DNA from: Arcobacter cryaerophilus gv. crypticus
Lineage (GTDB): Bacteria; Campylobacterota; Campylobacteria; Campylobacterales; Arcobacteraceae
Assembly: GCF_002993025.1 (NCBI RefSeq)
Contig: NZ_NXGI01000030.1
Location: forward strand, 1 to 34,251
Direction: 5' to 3'
Length of the DNA stretch: 34,251 bases
Positions 1 through 6,982 of this stretch are shown here, in pieces. Each line of letters starts with the position of its first letter. Within the stretch, counting starts at the first letter, position 1. The notes under the pieces are model-generated. The model was not told where the DNA came from and did no database searches. It saw nothing but the letters and a program-made list of their open reading frames with translations. Position numbers and translations under genes: made by a program.

Positions 1-87
1 TACAGCCTAGTCAAAACTGGCTTTGTTGCCACTCAAGTTTTACGTGTAGCTATCCAACTGTGTCACAATCTTATTCAACTCGAATAG
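1..87 (+). CDS. C-terminal tail of an unidentified protein (partial, cut by window edge)
   Basis: Frame 1 is open from the first base to a TAG at 85-87, giving 28 residues that begin YSLVKTGFVATQVLRVAIQL. I do not recognise the family. About 40% of these 87 bases are G or C by hand count, clearly richer than the neighbouring genes. A helical, basic end of this kind with foreign base composition would suit the end of a transposase, but that is only a guess. The open frame is short enough to be chance. Confidence 0.25.
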   Translation, partial: YSLVKTGFVATQVLRVAIQLCHNLIQLE

Positions 88-116
88 ATTCAGAATTTTT
101 GTCGATATGCTACTTG

Positions 117-145
117 AATTCTCTCTTTGGTATTATAAGAGAATT
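117..145. repeat. 8-bp inverted repeat in the left-edge spacer
   Basis: AATTCTCT at 117-124 is matched by AGAGAATT at 138-145 with a 13-base loop. It lies between the partial left-edge frame and the end of the Fic gene. It could be a weak terminator (only a short T run follows on the + strand) or part of a mobile-element end. No function can be assigned. Confidence 0.25.
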
Positions 146-158
146 TTGAACACTACCA

Positions 159-1355
159 TCAAACCTTTGGAAAAATTTCAGGTATAACTTCTGATGCAAA
201 ATGAGAGTTAAATTTTATAGAAATAGGACCTTGAGGTTTTAATGAGGTAATATATTCTCTTTTTTCTAACTCTTTAACTATTTTTATGGCTGTTGGTTTA
301 CTTACACCTAATACATCTTTTACACTATTTCTTGGAATTTCTCCATATATAAGCAAATGCTCAAATATTTTTTCAGAATGTTTTGGTAATGGTTCAATAT
401 CTTTATACATATTTTTTTGTGAGAATATTACATAATTTCTGATTCTATTTGCAATTAAATCTATTCTTAACACTTCGGACATATAATTTATTTGATCCAA
501 AGCTATATCTAACATAAAATCTAAGAATAACTTTAAAGCCTTTAATGATAAATTACCTCTTCCATCATCATAACTACCTGTATAAGGTTCATCTGCTATT
601 GATAAAAACTCTTTGTACTTATCAATATTTCTCGCTAATCCTCTTGATATATTCCATAGTCCATAACCTTCTAAATCAATTTTATATAAAATATAATCTA
701 AATATAACCTAGAAATTCTTCCATTTCCATCGTAAAAAGGGTGTATATAAACTAAACGATGATGAGAACATAGTGCATAAATTAATTGCATAGTTTTATT
801 TTCAAACTTACTTTGATTGTAAAAAAATTCAAATTCCCCAAAATAGGAACTTAAATCTTTAGGATCAGGAGCAAGATGATTACCAACTTTTACAAAGCTT
901 TCTCTTAACTTCCCAGGAATCATATCTACTTCTAAATCATCATGTTTTATCTTTAAAGCATATTTCATTTCATCTTTAGAATAAAACTCTTTATGTATAT
1001 CAAGTATAGTATCCAACAAATAAGTATCTTTTTTTATTGTTGTTAAGTGCTGTATATACTCTTGTACTTCTATGTGTACCAAAGAGAGTTGTTGTAAATC
1101 TTTTTTCCTTTTCTCTAATGAAAAATCTTTTTTCATTGCTTTTTCAATATCAAAAGGGTGAGTACCTTCTGATTCAATTAAATTTGAATAGTAACTATTT
1201 GTGATTTTCAATAAATTTTTTATTGCTAAGATAAATTGTTTATTATGTCCACCTGTTAACTTTGCACTTTTCATAACAATTTCTTCAGCTTTTTTAAATA
1301 AAAAAGTATCAAGCTTTATAGAACCAGATTCAGGAATTGCTGGAGTTATATACAT
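159..1355 (-). CDS. Fic/DOC family protein with C-terminal winged helix
   Basis: A 398-residue Fic-fold enzyme, expected to transfer a nucleotide monophosphate (usually AMP) from NTP to a protein hydroxyl. The catalytic loop HPFYDGNGR is complete at about residues 205-213. An N-terminal helix carries SNLIES (57-62), close to the autoinhibitory (S/T)xxxE(G/N) motif but with Ser in the last position; the inhibitory Glu (E61) is kept. After a helical linker, residues about 325-385 form a winged-helix DNA-binding segment (VLGVSKPTAIKIVKELEKR). This is the usual plan of chromosomal class II Fic proteins. It starts at an ATG with AAAGGA upstream and is transcribed away from the sugar operon. No partner gene is adjacent. 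Target and biological role are unknown. Confidence 0.9.
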   Translation of the reverse strand: MYITPAIPESGSIKLDTFLFKKAEEIVMKSAKLTGGHNKQFILAIKNLLKITNSYYSNLIESEGTHPFDIEKAMKKDFSLEKRKKDLQQLSLVHIEVQEYIQHLTTIKKDTYLLDTILDIHKEFYSKDEMKYALKIKHDDLEVDMIPGKLRESFVKVGNHLAPDPKDLSSYFGEFEFFYNQSKFENKTMQLIYALCSHHRLVYIHPFYDGNGRISRLYLDYILYKIDLEGYGLWNISRGLARNIDKYKEFLSIADEPYTGSYDDGRGNLSLKALKLFLDFMLDIALDQINYMSEVLRIDLIANRIRNYVIFSQKNMYKDIEPLPKHSEKIFEHLLIYGEIPRNSVKDVLGVSKPTAIKIVKELEKREYITSLKPQGPISIKFNSHFASEVIPEIFPKV

Positions 1356-1370
1356 ACAAAAATCCTTTAT

Positions 1371-1481
1371 ATAATTTACCTCTAATTTTACCTTATGTTT
1401 ATATCTTAAAAGTATTATTTATTGGTATTTTAGCATATTTATTTAAAAAATAAATATATATAATTTTACCTCTAGTTTTAC
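1371..1481. repeat. Two direct 17-bp repeats flanking the fic promoter
   Basis: TTTACCTCTAATTTTAC at 1375-1391 and TTTACCTCTAGTTTTAC at 1465-1481 match at 16 of 17 bases, 90 bp apart. The similarity extends left, to ATAATTT at 1371 and ATAATTTT at 1460. On the - strand each copy reads as two GTAAA boxes 12 bp apart. One copy lies downstream and one upstream of the predicted fic -10 element, the arrangement of paired operators. The winged helix of the Fic protein makes autoregulation a reasonable inference. Confidence 0.5.
1427..1435 (-). promoter_or_regulatory. Probable extended -10 element of the fic gene
   Basis: On the - strand the bases read TGCTAAAAT, a TGn extended -10 with TAAAAT. It is about 70 bases upstream of the fic ATG and sits between the two 17-bp repeats. 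No strong -35 is seen, which is common for Campylobacterota sigma-70 promoters. Confidence 0.4.
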
Positions 1482-1492
1482 TACTATTTTGT

Positions 1493-1530
1493 TTTTTTTA
1501 ATTCCATCAAATTCGATGGAATTAAAAAAA
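1493..1530. terminator. Perfect 16-bp inverted repeat, terminator-like
   Basis: Left arm 1493-1508 (seven T, AATT, CCATC) and right arm 1515-1530 (GATGG, AATT, seven A) are perfectly complementary around the 6-base loop AAATTC. The core CCATC/GATGG flanked by T and A runs has the form of a bidirectional intrinsic terminator. It lies between two divergent genes, where no transcript should end. It may block read-through from either promoter, act as an attenuator, or be a relic of a lost gene. Confidence 0.55.
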
Positions 1531-1547
1531 TATTATTAATATTTAAG

Positions 1548-1575
1548 AGTGTTCAAAGATTAAACACTGTATATT
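1548..1575 (+). promoter_or_regulatory. Candidate promoter and operator of the polysaccharide operon
   Basis: AGTGTT (1548-1553) and AACACT (1563-1568) form a 6-bp dyad with a 9-base spacer. TATATT at 1570-1575 follows immediately and would serve as a -10, with the TTG start of the first gene 33 bases further on. The dyad would cover the spacer and -35 region. Because the first gene encodes a MarR-type domain, this is a natural candidate for its binding site. Inference from position and symmetry only. Confidence 0.35.
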
Positions 1576-1607
1576 TCAAACTCAATTTTTAAAGGGGAAT
1601 TAAGATT

Positions 1608-3116
1608 TTGAATCAAGAAGAGATAGAACTAAAGATTCTAAGAAGTGTAGATAAGGTCACAAGTCAAAGAACAATAGCAGATGAGATAGGCTATAGCTTG
1701 GGAAAAGTGAATTATGTACTTAAAAACTTGATTGATAAAGGTCTTATAAAAACTCAAAGATTTGTAAACTCAGAAAATAAAATCCAATATAAATATTTAC
1801 TTACACCAAAAGGTATCAAAGAGAAAATAGAGATTACAGAGAAGTTTATTGCTATAAAAAAAGCTGAGTATGATGAGCTTCAAAAAGAGCTTGAAGTTTT
1901 GAAAGGTTTAGGGGGGAGAATTAAAATGAACAAAATATTAAACTTAATAGGTAGAACCAAAGAACTTTTTCAAGAAGATATACAAACTTATGAAAAAGAG
2001 CTTTCAAAGATAGTATCAAACTCTACATTTCTGGTTATTGGTGGAGCTGGAAGTATTGGTCAAGCTGTTACAAAAGAGATATTTAAACGAAATCCGAAAA
2101 AACTTCATGTTGTTGATATTTCTGAAAATAATATGGTTGAACTTGTTCGAGATATAAGAAGTAGCTTTGGATATATAAATGGAGATTTTCAAACATTTGC
2201 ACTTGATATTGGAAGTAGCGAATATGATGCTTTTATAAAAGCAGATGGAAAATATGATTATGTATTAAATCTATCAGCACTTAAACATGTAAGAAGTGAA
2301 AAAGACCCATTTACTCTTATGCGAATGATTGAAACAAATATTTTCAATACAGATAAAACTCTTCAACAATCAATCGAAAATGGAACTAAAAAATATTTTT
2401 GTGTAAGTACAGATAAAGCTGCAAATCCAGTAAATATGATGGGTGCTAGTAAAAAAATCATGGAGATGTTTGTAAACAGACGTTCAAAACAAATAGATGT
2501 TTCTATGGCAAGATTTGCAAATGTAGCCTTTAGTGATGGTTCACTTCTTCATGGATTTAATCAAAGAATTCAAAAAAATCAACCAATCGTTGCTCCAAAT
2601 GATATAAAAAGATACTTTGTAACTCCACAAGAAAGTGGAGAACTTTGCCTAATGTCTTGTATTTTTGGTGAAAATAGAGATATTTTTTTCCCAAAACTTA
2701 GTGTTAATTTACATCTTATTACCTTCGCTGATATCGCTGTAAAATATTTACAAAATTTAGGATATGAGCCATATTTATGCAAAGATGAAGATGAAGCTAG
2801 AGAACTAGCAAAAACTTTACCCAAAGAAGGAAAATGGCCATGTCTATTTACTGCTAGTGATACAACAGGTGAAAAAGATTTTGAAGAGTTTTTCACAGAA
2901 AAAGAAGTTTTAGATATGAACAGATTTGAAAATCTTGGAATTATAAAAAATGAAGCAATTTATGATGAAAAACTCTTAAATGAGTTTGAAGCTACTATTA
3001 AAAAATATAAACAAAATTTACAATGGAGTAAAGATGATATTGTAAAAGAGTTTTTCAGACTAATTCCAGACTTTGGTCATAAAGAAACAGGTAAATATCT
3101 TGATGGGAAGATGTAA
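1608..3116 (+). CDS. legB: MarR-type EPS regulator fused in frame to LegB-type NDP-GlcNAc 4,6-dehydratase
   Basis: 502 residues with two parts. Residues 1 to about 65 are a winged helix (RTIADEIGYSLGKVNYVLKN) followed by a short coiled coil, matching the small MarR-family regulators associated with exopolysaccharide loci. From Met107 onward it is a UDP/GDP-GlcNAc 4,6-dehydratase: GGAGSIG (145-151), STDK (267-270) and MxxxK (278-282); Met in place of the SDR Tyr is normal for this family. In the Campylobacter Leg route LegB acts on GDP-GlcNAc. The TTG start at 1608 has AAGGGGAA upstream. An internal ATG at 1926 has its own GGGGGGAGA ribosome site, formed by a G6 tract at 1911-1916. Losing one G would end the regulator at TGA overlapping that ATG. 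LegB may therefore also be made alone (396 residues). The fusion could be real, phase-variable or a sequencing error. Confidence 0.85.
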   Translation: MNQEEIELKILRSVDKVTSQRTIADEIGYSLGKVNYVLKNLIDKGLIKTQRFVNSENKIQYKYLLTPKGIKEKIEITEKFIAIKKAEYDELQKELEVLKGLGGRIKMNKILNLIGRTKELFQEDIQTYEKELSKIVSNSTFLVIGGAGSIGQAVTKEIFKRNPKKLHVVDISENNMVELVRDIRSSFGYINGDFQTFALDIGSSEYDAFIKADGKYDYVLNLSALKHVRSEKDPFTLMRMIETNIFNTDKTLQQSIENGTKKYFCVSTDKAANPVNMMGASKKIMEMFVNRRSKQIDVSMARFANVAFSDGSLLHGFNQRIQKNQPIVAPNDIKRYFVTPQESGELCLMSCIFGENRDIFFPKLSVNLHLITFADIAVKYLQNLGYEPYLCKDEDEARELAKTLPKEGKWPCLFTASDTTGEKDFEEFFTEKEVLDMNRFENLGIIKNEAIYDEKLLNEFEATIKKYKQNLQWSKDDIVKEFFRLIPDFGHKETGKYLDGKM

Positions 3117-3117
3117 T

Positions 3118-4254
3118 ATGCAAAAAGTAGTTGATTTTATAAAAGAAACTTTTAAAACACAAGAGTTTATACCATTACACGAACCAAGATTTATTGGAAA
3201 TGAAAAAAAATATTTAAATGATTGTATTGATTCCACATTTGTATCAAGTGTTGGAAAATATGTGGATTGTTTTGAAAAAGAGTTTGCAAAAACTGTAGGA
3301 AGTAAATTTGCGATAGCAACAGTAAATGGTACAGCTGCATTACATATCTCGCTTATTTTAGCAGATGTAAAAAGAGATGATGAAGTCATTACTCAACCAC
3401 TTACTTTTATAGCTACTTGTAATGCTATTTCCTATATTGGAGCAAAGCCAATTTTTGTAGATGTTGATTTAGATACTATGGGTTTAAGTCCTGATTCTTT
3501 AATAAACTTTTTGGAAAGAAATTGTGAAGTAGTAGAAAATATTTGCATAAATAAAACTACAAATAGACAAATCAAAGCTTGTGTTCCTATGCACACTTTT
3601 GGACATCCTTGTAGAATTAAAGAGATAAAAGATATTTGTGATATGTGGAATATTACTTTAGTTGAAGATGCAGCTGAAAGTTTAGGCTCTTTTTATAAAG
3701 AGAAACATACTGGAACTTTTGGAAAAATTGGAGCTTTTTCTTTTAATGGAAATAAAATCATAACTTCAGGTGGTGGAGGAGTAATTGTTACAGATGATGA
3801 AGCAATAGCTAAAAGAGCTAAACATATTACAACAACTGCAAAAATTCCTCATCCTTATGAGTATGTACATGATGAAACTGCTTATAATTATAGACTTCCA
3901 AATATAAATGCAGCTTTGCTTGTGGCTCAACTTGAGCAGTTAGAAAAATTTTTGGATTCAAAAAGAGAGTTAGCAAAAATATATAAAGAGTTTTTTTTGC
4001 AAAATAGTATAAAGTTTATAGAAGAACCAGAAAATAGTAAATCAAACTATTGGCTTCAAGCAGTTTTATTAGAAGATGTAAAACAAAGAGATGAGTTTTT
4101 AGAGTTTACAAATAAAAATGGCGTAATGACAAGACCTATTTGGAAACTTATGAATGAACTTGAGATGTATAAAGATTGCCAAAAAACGGATTTAAAAAAT
4201 GCAAAATATCTTGAAGAAAGAGTTGTAAATATTCCTAGTTCGGTGATTTTATAA
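3118..4254 (+). CDS. legC: LegC aminotransferase (DegT/DnrJ/EryC1 family)
   Basis: 378 residues. A PLP-dependent sugar aminotransferase expected to place an amino group on C4 of the 4-keto-6-deoxy product of LegB. PLP lysine is Lys213 in FSFNGNKIITSGGGG; VEDAAESLGS (Asp184) binds the cofactor ring. I start at the ATG at 3118, one base after the LegB stop, with GGGAAG seven bases upstream, rather than at the in-frame TTG at 3073 that would overlap LegB by 44 bases. The stop overlaps the next ATG by one base (TAATG). Related alternatives such as PseC or PglE act on similar substrates; the neighbours decide for LegC. Confidence 0.88.
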   Translation: MQKVVDFIKETFKTQEFIPLHEPRFIGNEKKYLNDCIDSTFVSSVGKYVDCFEKEFAKTVGSKFAIATVNGTAALHISLILADVKRDDEVITQPLTFIATCNAISYIGAKPIFVDVDLDTMGLSPDSLINFLERNCEVVENICINKTTNRQIKACVPMHTFGHPCRIKEIKDICDMWNITLVEDAAESLGSFYKEKHTGTFGKIGAFSFNGNKIITSGGGGVIVTDDEAIAKRAKHITTTAKIPHPYEYVHDETAYNYRLPNINAALLVAQLEQLEKFLDSKRELAKIYKEFFLQNSIKFIEEPENSKSNYWLQAVLLEDVKQRDEFLEFTNKNGVMTRPIWKLMNELEMYKDCQKTDLKNAKYLEERVVNIPSSVIL

Positions 4255-4829
4255 TGAAAGAAAAAATAGTTCTTATTGGCGGTGGTGGGCATTGCCATAG
4301 TGTTATTGATGTAATTGAACAAACAAACAAATATGAGATTATTGGTATAGTTGATACTAAAGAAAATATTGGAAAAAAAGTTTTAGATTATGAAATAATT
4401 GCTTGTGATGATGATTTAGAAGAGCTTTTTAAAACTTGTAAAAATGCTGTTATTACAATAGGGCATATAAAAACAAATGAATTAAGAAAAAAGTTATTTG
4501 AAAAAGCAAAAAATATAGGATTTGATTTTCCAACTATCATTTCACCACTAGCTTATATTTCAAAATATTCATTTATAGATGAGGGAACAGTTATTATGCA
4601 TCATGCACTTGTAAATGCAAATACAAAAATAGGAAAAAATTGTATAATAAATACAAAAGCTTTGATAGAGCATGATTGTATAGTTGAAGACAATTGTCAT
4701 ATTTCAACAGCAAGTGTAATAAATGGTGGAGTAATTGTAAAAAATGATAGTTTTGTTGGAAGTAATTCCACTTCAAAACAAAGTATAGAAATATCTGGAT
4801 TTATAAAAGCAGGGAGTTTGGCTAAATGA
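4254..4829 (+). CDS. legH: LegH N-acetyltransferase (NeuD/PglD-like, left-handed beta helix)
   Basis: 191 residues. The N-terminal Rossmann-like part (IVLIGGGGHCHSVIDVI) and C-terminal hexapeptide repeats (about 90-191, including NTKALIEHDCIVEDNCHIS with the general-base His) are those of PglD/NeuD acyltransferases. It should acetylate the 4-amino group made by LegC to give the 2,4-diacetamido sugar. It overlaps LegC by one base and LegI by four. O-acetylation, as in NeuD, is an alternative, but its place between aminotransferase and epimerase/synthase genes favours N-acetylation. Confidence 0.85.
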   Translation: MKEKIVLIGGGGHCHSVIDVIEQTNKYEIIGIVDTKENIGKKVLDYEIIACDDDLEELFKTCKNAVITIGHIKTNELRKKLFEKAKNIGFDFPTIISPLAYISKYSFIDEGTVIMHHALVNANTKIGKNCIINTKALIEHDCIVEDNCHISTASVINGGVIVKNDSFVGSNSTSKQSIEISGFIKAGSLAK

Positions 4830-5824
4830 ATAAAGTATTTATAATAGCAGAAGCTGGTGTTAATCATAATGGAAGTATTGAATTAGCAAAAAAGCTTATA
4901 GATGTAGCAGTTGAAGCAAAAGTAGATGCTGTAAAATTTCAAACATTTAAAGCTGAAAATTTAGTTTCAAAAAATGCTCAAAAAGCAGATTATCAAAAAG
5001 AAACTACAAATAAAGAAGAATCACAGTTTGATATGATAAAAAAGCTTGAGCTAGATGTAGATACTCATAAAGAGCTTATATCTTACTGTAAAAGTAAAAA
5101 TATTATGTTTTTATCAACTCCATTTGACCATGATAGTATTGAACTTTTAAATGATTTAGGTCTTGAAATATTTAAAATACCAAGTGGAGAGATTACAAAT
5201 TTACCATATCTTAGGCATATTGGAAGATTAGATAAAAAAGTAATACTTTCAACTGGAATGGCAAATATTGGAGAGATTGAAGATGCTTTGAATATATTAA
5301 TAAATGCTGGAACAAAAAAAGAGAATATCACAGTTTTACATGCAAATACAGAATACCCAACACCTATGGAAGATGTAAATTTAAAAGCAATGGTAACAAT
5401 AGGAAATACCTTTGATATAGCTTTTGGATATAGTGACCATACTTTAGGAATAGAAGTTGATATAGCTGCTGTTGCTTTGGGTGCCTCTTGTATAGAAAAG
5501 CATTTTACACTTGATTGTACTATGGAAGGACCAGACCATAAAGCTTCTTTAGAACCAGACGAACTAAAAGCTATGGTAAAAGCTATAAGAAATATAGAGT
5601 TAGCTTTAGGAAGTGTTATAAAAAAACCATCAAATAGTGAGTTAAAAAATAAATCAATAGCTAGGAAATCTATAGTTGCAAAAAAAGATATAAAAAAAGG
5701 TGAGATTTTATGCGAAAATAATCTTGCGATAAAAAGACCAGGAAATGGAATAAGTCCAATGCGATGGGATGAAATTGTTGGAACAGTTGCAACTAAAGAT
5801 TATAAAGAAGATGAGTTGATATGA
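4826..5824 (+). CDS. legI: LegI, N,N'-diacetyllegionaminate synthase (NeuB family)
   Basis: 332 residues, normal for NeuB-type synthases. The TIM-barrel domain (1 to about 250) has FIIAEAGVNHNG at the start, VDAVKFQTF, STPFD and FGYSDHTLG. The C-terminal antifreeze-like SAF domain (about 275-332) has KKDIKKGEIL and KRPGNGISP, which close over the active site of the partner subunit. It condenses 2,4-diacetamido-2,4,6-trideoxymannose with phosphoenolpyruvate. NeuB (sialic) and PseI (pseudaminic) are relatives; the company of LegB/C and a PtmE guanylyltransferase points to Leg. It ends four bases into the next gene. Confidence 0.88.
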   Translation: MNKVFIIAEAGVNHNGSIELAKKLIDVAVEAKVDAVKFQTFKAENLVSKNAQKADYQKETTNKEESQFDMIKKLELDVDTHKELISYCKSKNIMFLSTPFDHDSIELLNDLGLEIFKIPSGEITNLPYLRHIGRLDKKVILSTGMANIGEIEDALNILINAGTKKENITVLHANTEYPTPMEDVNLKAMVTIGNTFDIAFGYSDHTLGIEVDIAAVALGASCIEKHFTLDCTMEGPDHKASLEPDELKAMVKAIRNIELALGSVIKKPSNSELKNKSIARKSIVAKKDIKKGEILCENNLAIKRPGNGISPMRWDEIVGTVATKDYKEDELI

Positions 5825-6981
5825 AAAGAAAAATCTGTGTAGTTACAGGAACAAGAGCCGAATATGGACTTCTTTATTGGCTCCTCAAAGAAATTGAAGC
5901 AGATAAAGATTTAGAACTTCAAGTTATAGTTACAGGAATGCATCTAAGCCCTGAATTTGGATTAACTTATAAAGAAATAGAAAAAGAGTTTAAAATAAAC
6001 AAAAAAATTGAGATGCTTTTATCTTCTGATACTTCGGTAGGTATTTCAAAATCTATGGGATTGGCACAAATAAGTTTTGCAGAAGCTTATGAAGAATTAA
6101 AGCCTGATGTTGTAGTAGTTCTTGGAGATAGATATGAAATATTTAGTGCAACAAGTGCTGCTATGATAGCAAGGATTCCTATTGCTCATATTCATGGTGG
6201 AGAAAAAACTGAGGGTGCGTTTGATGAATCTATACGACATAGTATTACAAAGATGAGTCACCTTCACTTTACTGCAACAAATGAATATAAAAATAGAGTA
6301 ATTCAGCTAGGTGAAAATCCATCTAGAGTTTTTAATGTTGGTGGTATGGGAATTGAAAATATAAAAAGATTAAAACTATTATCTAAAGATGAGTTTGAAA
6401 AATCAATAGAGTTTAAACTTAATATTAAAAATATATTAGTTACTTTTCATCCTGTAACTTTAGAAAATAGCACAGCACAAGAGCAATTTAAAGAGTTGCT
6501 AGGTGCAATTGATGAACTAGAAGATACAAATATAATTTTTACAAAAGCAAATAGCGATACAGATGGAAGAGTTATAAATAAAATGATTGATGAGTATGTA
6601 AATAAAAACTCTCATAAATCTATAGTATTTACATCTTTGGGACAACTGAGATATTTAAGTGCTTTACAATATGTAGATGCAATGGTTGGAAATAGTTCAA
6701 GTGGTTTAGCAGAAGCACCAAGTTTTAAAATAGGAACAATAAATATTGGAGATAGACAAAAAGGAAGAATAAAAGCCTCTAGTGTTATTGATTGTGAACC
6801 AAATAAAGACTCTATTTTAAAATCTTTTGAAAAACTATATTCAAAAGAGTTTCAAGAAACTTTAAAAACTACAATAAATCCTTATGGTGATGGATATGCA
6901 AGTAAAAAAATAGTTGAAATTTTAAAAAATGTAAATTTGGAAAATATACTTAAAAAATCTTTTTATGATTTAAGGGGTTAA
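5821..6981 (+). CDS. legG: LegG, hydrolysing NDP-sugar 2-epimerase (NeuC family)
   Basis: 386 residues of a GT-B-fold UDP-GlcNAc 2-epimerase. Visible signatures are GTRAEYGLLYWLL near residue 9, VVVLGDRYEIF, HIHGGEKTEGAFDESIRHSI, and VGNSSSGLAEAPSF in the nucleotide-binding half. It releases the nucleotide and inverts C2 to give the free 2,4-diacetamido-2,4,6-trideoxymannose used by LegI. The ATG overlaps the LegI stop by four bases. In C. jejuni the order is LegI then LegG then PtmE, and the same order is kept here. Confidence 0.88.
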   Translation: MKRKICVVTGTRAEYGLLYWLLKEIEADKDLELQVIVTGMHLSPEFGLTYKEIEKEFKINKKIEMLLSSDTSVGISKSMGLAQISFAEAYEELKPDVVVVLGDRYEIFSATSAAMIARIPIAHIHGGEKTEGAFDESIRHSITKMSHLHFTATNEYKNRVIQLGENPSRVFNVGGMGIENIKRLKLLSKDEFEKSIEFKLNIKNILVTFHPVTLENSTAQEQFKELLGAIDELEDTNIIFTKANSDTDGRVINKMIDEYVNKNSHKSIVFTSLGQLRYLSALQYVDAMVGNSSSGLAEAPSFKIGTINIGDRQKGRIKASSVIDCEPNKDSILKSFEKLYSKEFQETLKTTINPYGDGYASKKIVEILKNVNLENILKKSFYDLRG

Positions 6982-6982
6982 A

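Noticed and set aside
394-398. CRISPR arrays, tRNA or rRNA genes anywhere in the window.
   Set aside because: None found: no regularly spaced repeats, no cloverleaf-like CCA ends between genes, and no rRNA-like high-GC stretches.
2390-2410. Met in place of Tyr in the MxxxK motifs of LegB and PglF as damage.
   Set aside because: This substitution is a normal feature of UDP/GDP-GlcNAc 4,6-dehydratases, unlike the His changes reported for the other two SDRs.
2579-2896. Long open frames opposite to real genes, such as 2579-2896, 4056-4322 and 33147-33365.
   Set aside because: They lie wholly within well-supported genes on the other strand, lack ribosome sites, and their proteins have no recognisable composition.
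3073-3117. TTG at 3073 as the start of legC.
   Set aside because: It would overlap legB by 44 bases. The ATG at 3118 follows the stop by one base and has a good ribosome site.
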